From contig JAABOA010000254.1 of assembly GCA_015680635.1 (NCBI GenBank), positions 3,636 to 18,345 on the forward strand: a DNA stretch of 14,710 nucleotides, given 5' to 3'. Source of the stretch: Lunasporangiospora selenospora (Eukaryota > Mortierellomycota > Mortierellomycetes > Mortierellales > Mortierellaceae). Below are positions 1 to 8,554 of the stretch, piece by piece. Made by a program: the position numbers and the translations under genes. Under the pieces are notes generated by a model. It was not told the DNA's origin. It searched no databases and saw only the letters and a program-made list of their open reading frames with translations. Every line of letters starts with the position of its first letter. Positions within the stretch are counted from its first letter, which is position 1.

Positions 1-1572
1 CTGAGCCAACAGCTCCAAGAATGATCCTCCAACAGGTTGCTGTGGCCAGCATTGCGTCAAGATCAACTCTTTCAGCTCTGGCAAGGAGTGTTGAATCATT
101 GTCAAGAGATAGCGTGGAGGCACCGTGCAGTTTACAAACTGAAGAGTGTGGATCCTTGACTGCAATTGTTGACTGGATAGCGGAGAGTCTGCTCTTCCAT
201 TGAAACGGAGCAATGTTTCTGTTGAGAGGGGCGATGGTGACGGCGATGGTTGGATGGGCGTTGTTGATTCAACACTTGGTGGTACTGGTGTTTGTGACAA
301 CGGCGTCGCAGCGCCATTCACTCCAGGCACTGGTGGGATCAGGACAGAGGGTGTTACTTCAGATAATGCAGGCAGTAGCGGCTCCAAATGTTGACCAAAA
401 GAATTCTTATCGGCCATAGGCGCGTCGAAGCGCGGCCGTGAAGCAAGATGCTCCACGACTTGGTGCTGTCGTGTCTCAAGCGTCGGCCTCAGATCCGTGG
501 GTTCACCCAAAATAGTGATCGGGTGAAAACCAGAAAACCAGAGTCTTTCCAGCTTTGGGCACGCGTTTGCCAAAAGACTGAAGAGCATCCCTTTTGGTTT
601 AGTTCTTGCTATAGGACTATTCCATCCTACTCCGTCATCTTTACCAAATGTGCTGTATGTGCCCTCCGAACTAACAGAGAGCCGTCGGGATGATCTAGAC
701 GCATGCAAGTGCGCGTTCGAGACCAATGGTGATGAAGATGAAAGCAGGGGTAGGGACATTACTGACAAAGAGTCGCAAGTCTGACTGACTCTAGTAGAAG
801 TATAAGCAGGGGTGCTCGGGGCATGGACCGCTGCTGCCACAGTCCCTGGTGTTGGAGATGATGCATGCGGCTGTCCATCATTGAGTGGATCTGCATAATC
901 GCTTGTAGCTGCGGCAATCACGCCACGGATCAAGAGATCTTCTGTTGGGATTGCTGAGAGAATAGAAAAGGACCGGAGTTCGTTGCAGCAGCCGATGATG
1001 TCTATCAAGTCTTGTAGCATGTCCGCACTCGAGAGAGAGACATGAAGAGAGTGAACCATGGAGTGATATGGCAAAAGAGTTGGCCATGGGTACGAGTTCC
1101 TACGCTTGGGCAGTGGTGGCGGGCAAATCTCTTCTTGCTCAGCTGAGGTTGACTGTGTTGGGTCGATATCTTGTGGGTTTGGACTTGATCCTGTGCTTTG
1201 ATCCAAAGCCAAGGCTGGTTCTGAGCTAATGCCATAGCCATTGAGTGCCACTGAACTGCTCCATGGCGGCCTTGTTTCGACAGTATTAAGTGTCTCTTTG
1301 AGTGATGGACTTGGGAAAACGGATAAAGGAGTAAGGCCTGATGTCGAGAGTTTTCCAGACATCGGAATGCTCTTGACCAACGTGGGTGGTTGAACACTTT
1401 TTGTGATCAAAAAGACGATCCTATTTGAATTAGCGGTGAAATGCACATCTTGCCAGAGTCTTGGTGCTACGAGCTGAGCCCATGTCCAATTGATGCAGAG
1501 GACTTTAATGAGGTCGCGATTGTCCAAATAGTCGAGAATGAACTGAATGATTTCCGGAGGAATGGTTGTCAT
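1..1572 (-). CDS. F-box/leucine-rich-repeat-like protein, 5' part (3' end beyond window)
   Basis: The frame starting at the ATG at 1572 stays open to base 1, giving 524 codons with no stop, so the gene continues off the left edge. Residues 3-45 form an F-box: IPPEIIQFILDYLD, then RDLIKVLCINWTWAQLVAP and RLWQDV, which fits the family pattern of Pro-Glu-Ile, Asp-Leu, a Trp and a closing Leu-Trp. F-box proteins bind Skp1 and bring targets to a Cullin-RING ubiquitin ligase. A Ser/Pro-rich linker fills residues 235-303. Leucine-rich stretches follow near 325-350 (CPKLERLWFSGF) and 473-511 (LPELKELILTQC), separated by a second Pro/Ser-rich segment near 400-450. The 1572 start is chosen because the F-box begins three residues later and no upstream ATG extends it usefully. 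It is not a close relative of the paralogs at 2085-11543, since it lacks their LPNECLL and FFFEEAL motifs. The target is unknown. Confidence 0.85.
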   Translation of the reverse strand, partial: MTTIPPEIIQFILDYLDNRDLIKVLCINWTWAQLVAPRLWQDVHFTANSNRIVFLITKSVQPPTLVKSIPMSGKLSTSGLTPLSVFPSPSLKETLNTVETRPPWSSSVALNGYGISSEPALALDQSTGSSPNPQDIDPTQSTSAEQEEICPPPLPKRRNSYPWPTLLPYHSMVHSLHVSLSSADMLQDLIDIIGCCNELRSFSILSAIPTEDLLIRGVIAAATSDYADPLNDGQPHASSPTPGTVAAAVHAPSTPAYTSTRVSQTCDSLSVMSLPLLSSSSPLVSNAHLHASRSSRRLSVSSEGTYSTFGKDDGVGWNSPIARTKPKGMLFSLLANACPKLERLWFSGFHPITILGEPTDLRPTLETRQHQVVEHLASRPRFDAPMADKNSFGQHLEPLLPALSEVTPSVLIPPVPGVNGAATPLSQTPVPPSVESTTPIQPSPSPSPLSTETLLRFNGRADSPLSSQQLQSRIHTLQFVNCTVPPRYLLTMIQHSLPELKELILTQCWPQQPVGGSFLELLAQ

Positions 1573-2084
1573 TGTGTGCTCACAGACAGATGGATTTGAC
1601 AGTTGTTTGAGATTAGAGAGTTTAGAGCGGCAAGAATGGTGAGAGGATGCGCTCGGTATTGTAGTAATGGATGAAAAAAAAGAAAAGACAAAGAATGGAT
1701 TGACAGCTATTTGAAGAAGCATGCAATGACCGAATTCATTCCTTTGTGCAACCCACACGACTCTTACATTCTGTAACCCCCATGATTCAGGGGTTTGTCA
1801 TTAAGGAAGCGCCCTGACATTCTCATTTTTAGGTGATGGATTTCATTGAATCTGCTTATTCAAGATTTCGTTCGCTCCTCTCTCTTAATCTAGCGATGCA
1901 GAAGAGGGAACAAAGTAGATACTCAACCCAAGGGGCCTAGAGAGTTCGTCTGGTCAAGTTTTGCCCATTTTAACCACAATGTCCTTCTGGCTGGATATGA
2001 AAAATACCGCATGCAAGGAGCGCCGTTGACAGGAGCATTCTTGGATACGATTCACGAACAGCTCCTTCGGGTCCTCTGGTCCCA
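1573..2084. other. Intergenic region, probable promoter of the 1572 F-box gene
   Basis: No coding frame with family resemblance is seen. Read on the minus strand, a T-rich tract lies about 100 bases before the start codon (A-rich on the plus strand at 1674-1692). A perfect 6-bp inverted repeat (AACCCC / GGGGTT, 9-base loop) lies at 1775-1795. No TATA element is clear. Confidence 0.4.
1775..1795. repeat. Small inverted repeat in the F-box promoter region
   Basis: AACCCC at 1775-1780 and GGGGTT at 1790-1795 are perfect reverse complements around a 9-base loop. It could be a weak hairpin or a dyad binding site. Six base pairs can occur by chance. Confidence 0.3.
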
Positions 2085-3965
2085 ATTACACTCAATGATC
2101 TTGTACGCCGCATTGATTTCCTGTATTTGATCGTGGATTCCACGTAGGCTGCTTAGGTGAGGCACACACTTTGTTAGGATCTGCGACCTGATGTTGAAAA
2201 CAATAGCGCTCTAATCGCCTATAAAGTCGCCAGAATTAAATGATGGATCCCTCAGAAGAAGAGTCTAGCTTGGCCAGGACCTCCTCTTGAGTATTCAAAA
2301 AGCTCAGGTGTCATTAGAAGTGAGACATGAGATCGAGCCTTTGTAGAGTGTGGATATCGAGTCCCAGCTTGAAGTATATCTTGTCTTGTCCTCTAAGGCC
2401 AGAGCATACCTCAAATGGATCGGCGAGGTAGAAGTGGAATTGAAGAGGAATTGAAGAACACCATATATGCTCAAACTAGCACTTGTGACGATTGATTGAA
2501 CATCATTGTCATGTTCATGCTCACAGCGCTTGGGAAACACTACAACGAGCCGGTGCCTCCAACTTTAGACTTTGTAATCTCTTACTGAGCTTGATAGACC
2601 CGGAGATAAATCACACGACCATCATGCCTGTTAGGTGCAAATGCTTCAGGCTAGAGATCTTCCAGATCGGCAAGAATGATAATGATTCCGAGCAGGTTGC
2701 TTGTTGACTTGACTCAAAGGCAGAGCTAGAACCAAATTGATTATCCCTCCCCATATTGTACCAGACTGAGAAACTTTCAAGGAATAGGTGTTGGTTAATC
2801 GACATGAATGATACGTCCTCGCCGAACAAAAGTTCGGCACTGTGTGTTCTTGAAAAAGTCCACTCATGACCAATAGTGGTTGGTCGATTGTGCTTTGTAA
2901 ATCTTGAGTGTTCTCTAGTAGGGTCTCTAGCCTGTGACTCACTTGATGAGTATCAACTTGCTCGATCATAATGGTTCGAGGTTCTCTCTAGACGCTTACA
3001 TCCACCGATCTTGGGCGGCCAATTGCTCCATAAAGCGTTAGTAGCGAATAATTGCCAATGAACCACCTTTGACGTTCTTTTAACAAATCATCTGGTATTA
3101 CTCTACTCCAATAAATGCTGTGTCGGTCTTCGCTGGCCTTTTATGGATCTTTTTTACGATTTAATCGATGTCTGAACGGAAATGCTTTACGAGTCAGTTG
3201 AATAAAGCGTGCGGCATCAAGCGTGTTTGTAAGGCGGTTATCAAAATGCTCGGCCATGTCGATCTTCAAGGTCCAGAGCTTAGGCATTATGGTTGCATAC
3301 TTGACGTAGTATGAAGGCTTGTCCAAGTACAACCCAAGGTTGGTGACTTGTCGACAATCAGGTCGAGGTTAGGACCTGACAAAACCTCCAGCAATTTTTC
3401 CTGCCATTTCTCCCTTGTCATAAAAATTCCGCTATTTTTGTGATGACTTCGGCAACTGAGTTACTATGGAAAGGTGATAAGAAATATGGAGAGTAATCGG
3501 CCTCAGTCAATTGAAAATGCGATTTCCAAGAATGAATGAGTGAAAAAGAGAGTACTAGTCCATACTTGTTCATGATGGAATCCAGGTCACCCATATTTTT
3601 GACCTTGTGGAAATGACTCTGAGTGGACTGAGACCAACTTGGATCAGAGTGTGCGAAGTCCTGAGCATCCAAAAGTATCCCATCTGCCTTTTGATTATCT
3701 TGATGCTTCCTGTATTGACCTTTCAATTCCTTGTCGGTCAACCTCTCCTCGTTCAGTCATTCGCGCTGCAATGCAGAACAAAGAACGAGAGCCGGAAGGG
3801 ATTCCCCGCTCGTCTTTTGCGCAGAAGAATATCCATTGCCAACCCTGACCGGATGACCCATCAACAACTTTAGCGCCTCCCCGAAGAAGAACTTGATCAT
3901 AGTCAAGACATTATAGAGTTTCGAGTGCCAAAGCCAGCCAATCGACATACTAGACTTGTCAGCAT
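2085..3965 (-). pseudogene. Pseudogene A: decayed paralog of the 4382-7340 F-box/LRR gene
   Basis: Pieces of one protein can be followed in order on the minus strand but in changing frames. At 3948-3760 there is KFFFGEALKLLMGHP...LVLCSALQRE, matching RFFFEEALRLMMVHP...VVLCSALQRE of the intact gene. At 3741-3421 there is SHFQLTEADYS against SYFQLTTVDYS. At 3332-3141 there is a YATIMPKL and HRLN block, and at 2829-2611 FLESFSVWYN then LSFLPIWKISSLKHL against LTCLPVWKLPRLRLL. Damage includes a TGA at 3757-3759 where the intact copy has Trp, a deletion of roughly 340 bp near 2970-2990, another of about 100 bp near 2340, and several frame changes. The region matching the intact gene's last intron is still present, so this is a DNA-level duplicate and not a retrocopy. 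Its splice donor has changed from GTAAGT to GTCACA (2481-2489). It is unlikely to make a useful product. Outer limits are approximate. Confidence 0.85.
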
Positions 3966-4381
3966 TGGTGAAATACTATTCTTTTCTTAGGCCAATAAAC
4001 ATGATTCTGATTAGATGAAGAATTTTTACTCTTTCGCCACTTTTTATGTATAATCTCTTGATCTCAAGGCAGATATCCACTCAAATTGCACTGTCTCGGC
4101 CGTCTTGCACTAGGTTTGTTTGCAACCAGATCCACGGTTTTTCCAGCCTAAAAAAACATTGTTCCCCTCCTATAGCAAAGCATTCCAAAAGGAAGAGAAT
4201 TTAGGCTAACACTAGAAGTAAAAAAAAAAAAGAGCGACACGTCAGAATGCTGAACTCGTGCCTTTTTTTTACTTTTGACAAAGAGCAGCCCCTCTCCCAT
4301 CTCTGATCTGCAATAAGCTACCTTCTCTATCTCGATACACTTGTTAGCCCTCCCATGCAATAAGACACAGCAACAAAGAAT
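3966..4381. other. Intergenic region, 3' flank of the intact F-box gene
   Basis: No supported gene is seen. The stretch holds an A12 run near 4221-4232 and a T8 run near 4263-4270, on either side of unremarkable sequence. It should contain the 3' untranslated region and poly(A) site of the gene ending at 4382, but no AATAAA is evident on the minus strand. A 70-codon minus-strand frame at 4148-4360 has no recognisable features. Confidence 0.4.
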
Positions 4382-7193
4382 CTATTCAAAATATCGTCTT
4401 GGGGCATATTGAGTCTGGCGTTCACTAATCTTGTAAATCCGACTTCCCGGGGTTTCCGTGAGCTGGCCGGACTCACGATCATTTATCAACCTTATCCCCA
4501 TTTCTCTCCGACAGGAACTGCACAGATTGCCTGTAGGGAATACTGCCGGTAAACAGTCTCTTGGTTTCTTCTCTTGGATCGCTTCAATAATCCTGTACGC
4601 TTCTTCAATATCACGCACTTGCTTACAAGGATCCTGGTTGGAAAATCCACTTAGGCTGCAAAGATGAGGCGCATATTTTGTCAAAATCTGGGTCCAGAAA
4701 TTAGGAACAACTACGTCCCAGTTGCCTGTGAAACCAAGATGCTGAAGACTTCCTTCCGTTTGTGAATGATTGGGTCGAGATCTTGAGGATTCTGGAATAG
4801 TATTGCTATTTTCCTCACGAGTCTCAGTTGCTGACAGGGATGATGAAGAAGATGCTGGGTCCAATATGTGATCGAGGTTAAAAGATGGATCCTGCGGCAT
4901 CATAGTCTGGCAAGAGTATAGCTTGGCTAGGGCCTGTTCCCGAGTATTCAGAAAGGTGTAGGCGTCAATGGGAGGAGCCTTGAGATCGAGCTTCTCAAGA
5001 GATGGAAATTGAGCAAGCTGTCCAAGATGGAACATCATTGCAGCTGGGCCGGCAATGGATAGTTCGATTAGTGAATTCGAAGACCAATGCCAAGGGTAGA
5101 ATGTGGATATCGGCTCGTAGATTGGGGGAGTCTCCGTCTTTTCCTATGTCAAACCCATACCATAAAATAAATCAGCAAGGTAGAATAGGCAAGGAAAATG
5201 AAAAAGGGCCTATGAGTATTCAAGCTAATACTTACGATAACTGAGAGGATTTCACTTGGGCACAAGCGCAAGTACTTGTTGGCAAAGCTTGGAAACCACT
5301 CCTCAAAATTCACCTCCAACTTTAGACTTTGCAGACGCTTCATGAATTTGATGGACTCAAAGTTAAACTGCACGGCAGCCATGCCTTCCAAACTCAATAG
5401 CCTCAATCTGGGCAACTTCCATACCGGCAAACATGTTAGTGACTCCAAGAAAGCGTTCTGTTGCATTGGTTCCATGGGACCAACATCGCCAAGGCCGTAA
5501 TGTCCCTCGAAACCATAGCGGATCGAGAGGCTTTCAAGGAGTGGGCATTGATCGAACGACCCAATCGAGACAGTTCCTTCAAATAAAAGGTCTATCTTGC
5601 GCACTCTTGGAAGATGCCACTCATAACCAATGGTAGTTGCTCTAGGAATACTCAATAGTCCTTGACTTAATCCCAACAGAGTCTCCTCTGTACGATCTTC
5701 TGGAAATAAATCATGCCAAGCTTGATTGACTGAAACGGTTTCAAGACTCTTTCCAGATGCTGCAACTATATCATTGAGGGTTTGAATAGGAATCCAGTAA
5801 TTATCCTCCGATGCTAGCTTAAGGTGCGTAAGCTTGGAGAGTGGTGGTTGCTGGTACGCTAGCACAGAGGGCTGGATTGTCTGAGCAACGGCAGTCGATG
5901 AAGCTTTAAGCCATTGAAATAATAAATGTTTCCCGACAGATATTTCAAGATTTCGCAACTCAGGACAACGACGTAGGAACGCTTCCATATCCGGACCCTC
6001 GCCAGCCTCCCAGCGCTCAGTATCGTGATCCACAAATGATACGAGATTTTCGGTTTCGATGAAACACGACTCTTTGTAGAACAGAGGCAAGACGCTCACA
6101 TCCATCGACCTTGGGCGACCAATTGCCTCATACAACTTCAGTAACAGACAATTGTCGGTATACCACTTGTGACGTTCTTCAACCCAGTCTCCTTGCTCTG
6201 ATTCGTCATCAGTGAACCTGGGTCGTTCATCGATAAGCTCGTACGGAATATATTCAAGGTTCAGTCGATGTTTCGACGGAGACATTCCTTGGTTCCGATA
6301 AATGAACTGTTTGGCGTAGTGTGTGTATTGAGTGTAGTCGGATATAGGGCAGGTTATGCTAATCCACAGTTTTTGAAGATTCGGCATCATAGGTGCATAG
6401 TCGACAAACTGGGCTGATTCGTACAGGTCGAATCCAAAGTTAAGTATTTGTCGACTACTATGATGAAGTAGGAATCTAACAAGACGCCCAGCAGTTTCCT
6501 TGTTTGGGATATCATCCGAGTCATCCTGTGTTTGTGCATGCCGCAGCACATTGTTCCCCGCCGAGAACCGCAGGCAAACTATTTTCCTGAGATCGAGATT
6601 GTAAAGGTCCCCAGTGAAAAGTGACGAAAGATATCCCGAGTAATCGACCGTGGTCAATTGAAAATATGATTCTCGAGGATGAAAGTCTGAGAAAGAGAGT
6701 TTCAGTCCAAATCCACTCATGATGCTATCCAGGCCCTCCAGATAATTCTGCCCGTGGATACTATTCTGAGCAAACTGAGACCAACCTGGGTCTGAGTGCG
6801 TAGAGTCCTGAGTAACCAAAGGAGCTCCCTCCTCCTTGTTATCGCCCTGGCGCTTCCTCTTCCGTGTTAACATCTGAAGTCTTTGGTAAGTCCCCGCCTG
6901 GTGCTTCAGCCACTCGCGCTGCAATGCTGAACAGAGAACAACGGCCAAGAGGGACTCCTTGGCAGAATGTTTCGCTGAGTTGTATTTAAAAGGCTCTAGT
7001 CGACGTTTCCCGAACGGGTGAACCATCATTAGCCTCAAGGCCTCCTCAAAGAAGAATCTGTTCACAGTCAAGAGATTATAGAGTTTAGGGATGTCGAACT
7101 TGAGCTCTTGAATAATAAGTAGGAGACACTCATTGGGTAACCGCTGTTGCTGACTGGCTTCGTTGAGAGAAAAGACTAAAGTTCGTTTAATAA

Positions 7194-7226
<33 letters not shown>

Positions 7227-7340
7227 ATTATTATTATTATTAATATTATTATTATTATTATTTTGCATTTTGATATCGTGTCTATAGCCTTTCAACAAAC
7301 CAGGATTTTCAGCTTTGGGTGTAATATCTCTGTCCCTCAT
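4382..7340 (-). CDS. F-box/LRR-like protein, intact tandem paralog (three exons)
   Basis: Proposed exons are 7340-7301, 7175-5236 and 5143-4382, giving 913 aa ending at TAG 4384-4382. The last intron (5235-5144, 92 nt) is well supported: GTAAGT donor, ACATAG acceptor, phase 0, and protein homology to the 8555-11543 paralog resumes at once (TFYPWHWSS against TFYPWNWSS). The N-terminus is less certain. The frame is open back to a TAA at 7197-7195 but holds no ATG before the conserved LPNECLLLIIQEL, so a 5' exon is needed; an ATG at 7340 with a GTTTGT donor and TTTAG acceptor fits in phase. The start of the main exon is F-box-like (LPNECLL..., LLTVNRFFFEEAL). A long leucine-rich region follows (for example CPELRNLEI, KLTHLKL, CPLLESLSI, LPRLRLLSL, RLQSLKL, FPSLEKLDL). 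A CSSC pair lies near the C-terminus. The likely role is an SCF adaptor with an LRR target-binding face; the target is unknown. Confidence 0.82.
5144..5235 (-). other. Last intron of the intact F-box paralog
   Basis: This is a 92-nt GT-AG intron in phase 0. The donor is GTAAGT (5235-5230) and the acceptor ends ACATAG (5149-5144). A TTGCTGATT stretch upstream of the acceptor could hold the branch point. The two tandem paralogs share the intron at the same protein position, and its remains are visible in pseudogene A. Confidence 0.85.
7176..7300 (-). other. Proposed first intron of the intact F-box paralog
   Basis: This 125-nt interval has a GTTTGT donor at 7300-7295 and a TTTAG acceptor ending at 7176, phase 1. 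It contains the whole ATT microsatellite. It is inferred because the downstream frame lacks an ATG. The donor is non-consensus, so other first exons remain possible. Confidence 0.4.
7195..7264. repeat. (ATT)n trinucleotide microsatellite
   Basis: About 70 bases consist almost only of ATT units on the plus strand (TAA/AAT on the minus), broken at two places by an extra TAATATT step. It lies just before the conserved F-box start of the minus-strand gene and probably within its first intron. Such arrays change length readily. Confidence 0.95.
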
Positions 7341-7740
7341 TCTGATGAAACTTGCTCTAATGCAAGTAATGCTGATCTAGGTAATGCTGATGTAAGTAAT
7401 GCTGATGATTGCAAAACAATGAGGAGGAATATTTATATCCCATCATGTCCACAAAGATCTACTGCTTGTACCACCAACGAAATAATAGGAGCGATCAGGA
7501 AGAGAAGTGAAGGGAACCAACGAGATTTGTGGCGATTTAAGCGGTTATCAGGATATTCGTAAGAGTGTATTTGAGTGTAGATGCTAGCAAAATCCTTTGA
7601 GGGACCTTCTGGGATTCGTCCACTTTCGCCTTCGACAAGACTGTATTGCCCCTCTCTTTGATCGATCTACTCTGTGTTTTGAGGGCTGTAGCATGTCAAC
7701 TGCTAGAGTTTGATGATGCGGCATCATGGAAATAAACCTG
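7265..7740. other. Intergenic region with a short 15-bp tandem repeat
   Basis: No complete gene is supported. The proposed first exon of the intact F-box paralog (7340-7301, minus) lies at the left end. A plus-strand 99-codon frame at 7263-7562 contains three 15-bp repeats. The rest (7411-7740) shows no recognisable coding or RNA signal, though it may include sequence of pseudogene B too decayed to align by eye. Confidence 0.4.
7366..7410 (+). repeat. Three 15-bp tandem repeats (GTAATGCTGATnnnn)
   Basis: Units at 7366-7380, 7381-7395 and 7396-7410 share GTAATGCTGAT and differ in the last four bases. In the plus-strand frame they read SNADLGNADVSNADD, i.e. ADLGN and ADVSN, which match the A(D/N)LXX spacing of pentapeptide-repeat proteins. 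Three units in a short frame with no other support are not enough to call a gene. Confidence 0.7.
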
Positions 7741-8330
7741 TCAAAGAAGCTGACTCGTGAAATCCGAGTCTTGGGCTGGTACTGCGTTGGTAACTATATC
7801 AAAGCACGAGTCCAATAATGCCCCTGGAGATTTTTCTTGAATAGAAATCGACTTGCCTCTCTGCTGCTTTAGATATGCTGCCGAGAGTGGATCGTGCTCA
7901 AGTTCCCAATTTAGTAGGGCAACCTTGGCAAGATCACAAAAACCAAGGTCTCTTGTGGAAAGCGGAGTGGAATATCTGGAGTAATCAACTATGATCAACT
8001 GAGAGTACAATTCCATGGAATAAACCAATGAGCGAGAAAGCGCCAGCTTATATTCAACCACAATTGGGCTCAAGTCCACCATGTAATGTAGTCGTTCCTA
8101 TGGAGATAGCCCTGTTAGTGGTATGCACACCCGGATCCAAGAATGTAGAGCATAGGATCTGCTACAGCTTTCTTCTCATCTTAATATCGATTTAATGCTT
8201 CCAAATTACCCTCTGCAACACCCGCGGGTCGATTTATCCTTCCCATTTCAACCACCCGCGCTGCAGTGCTGAGTAAAAAGAGGATGAGAGGATCAGCGAC
8301 AAGTCGCTGCTGAATTCGAGGAACTAGATT
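7741..8330 (-). pseudogene. Pseudogene B: N-terminal fragment of the same F-box/LRR family
   Basis: The minus-strand frame 8082-7741 reads VEYKLALSRSLVYSMELYSQLIIVDYSRY and then STRDLGFCDLAKV. These line up with GLKLSFSDFHPRESYFQLTTVDYSGY and TGDLYNLDLRKI of the intact paralog. Upstream, about 8240-8330, the DNA still resembles the segment encoding LCSALQREW (plus-strand CGCGCTGCAGTGCTGAG against CGCGCTGCAATGCTGAA) but is no longer in one frame. There is no F-box start and no leucine-rich C-terminal part, so only roughly the first quarter of a copy survives. It is probably the remnant of a fourth duplicate lost by a large deletion. Ends are approximate. Confidence 0.75.
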
Positions 8331-8554
8331 AGCCCTGGTGCAATGCGTATCTTTAGCTTGCTATTGGAACAATTGTAGAAGTTGAGTCTCTTGGAATGAT
8401 GAAGTTCACTATTCCAAGCGAGGTGTCGTATCAATTAACAATTGAGAAATGTTCTGATTGGTAAACTGGCGACATTTCCTCCGAGAAACCAGCACATTTC
8501 AAAGAGCTAGAGTAGTTTGATAGTTCCTTTCACCGACAATAATGTAATATATTA
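8331..8554. other. Short intergenic region, 3' flank of the third paralog
   Basis: AT-rich sequence (including TAATATATTA at 8545-8554) follows the stop of the minus-strand gene. I see no gene, tRNA or clear polyadenylation signal. Confidence 0.3.

Noticed and set aside
1005-1397. Minus-strand 130-codon frame
   Set aside because: It overlaps the 1572 F-box gene on the same strand in another frame. It shows no domain, while the overlapped frame has a full F-box and is open for 524 codons.
2304-2540. Minus-strand 78-codon frame as a separate small gene
   Set aside because: Its sequence follows the intron and flanking exon of the intact paralog at DNA level, so it is part of pseudogene A.
3607-3873. 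Plus-strand 88-codon frame with a hydrophobic stretch
   Set aside because: It is antisense to pseudogene A, whose minus-strand resemblance to the intact paralog explains the sequence.
4148-4360. Minus-strand 70-codon frame
   Set aside because: It lies in the 3' flank of the intact paralog and runs through poly-A and poly-T tracts, with no features.
7195-7264. ATT array as a transposon end or origin
   Set aside because: It has no terminal inverted repeats, target duplications or transposase; a simple microsatellite explains it.
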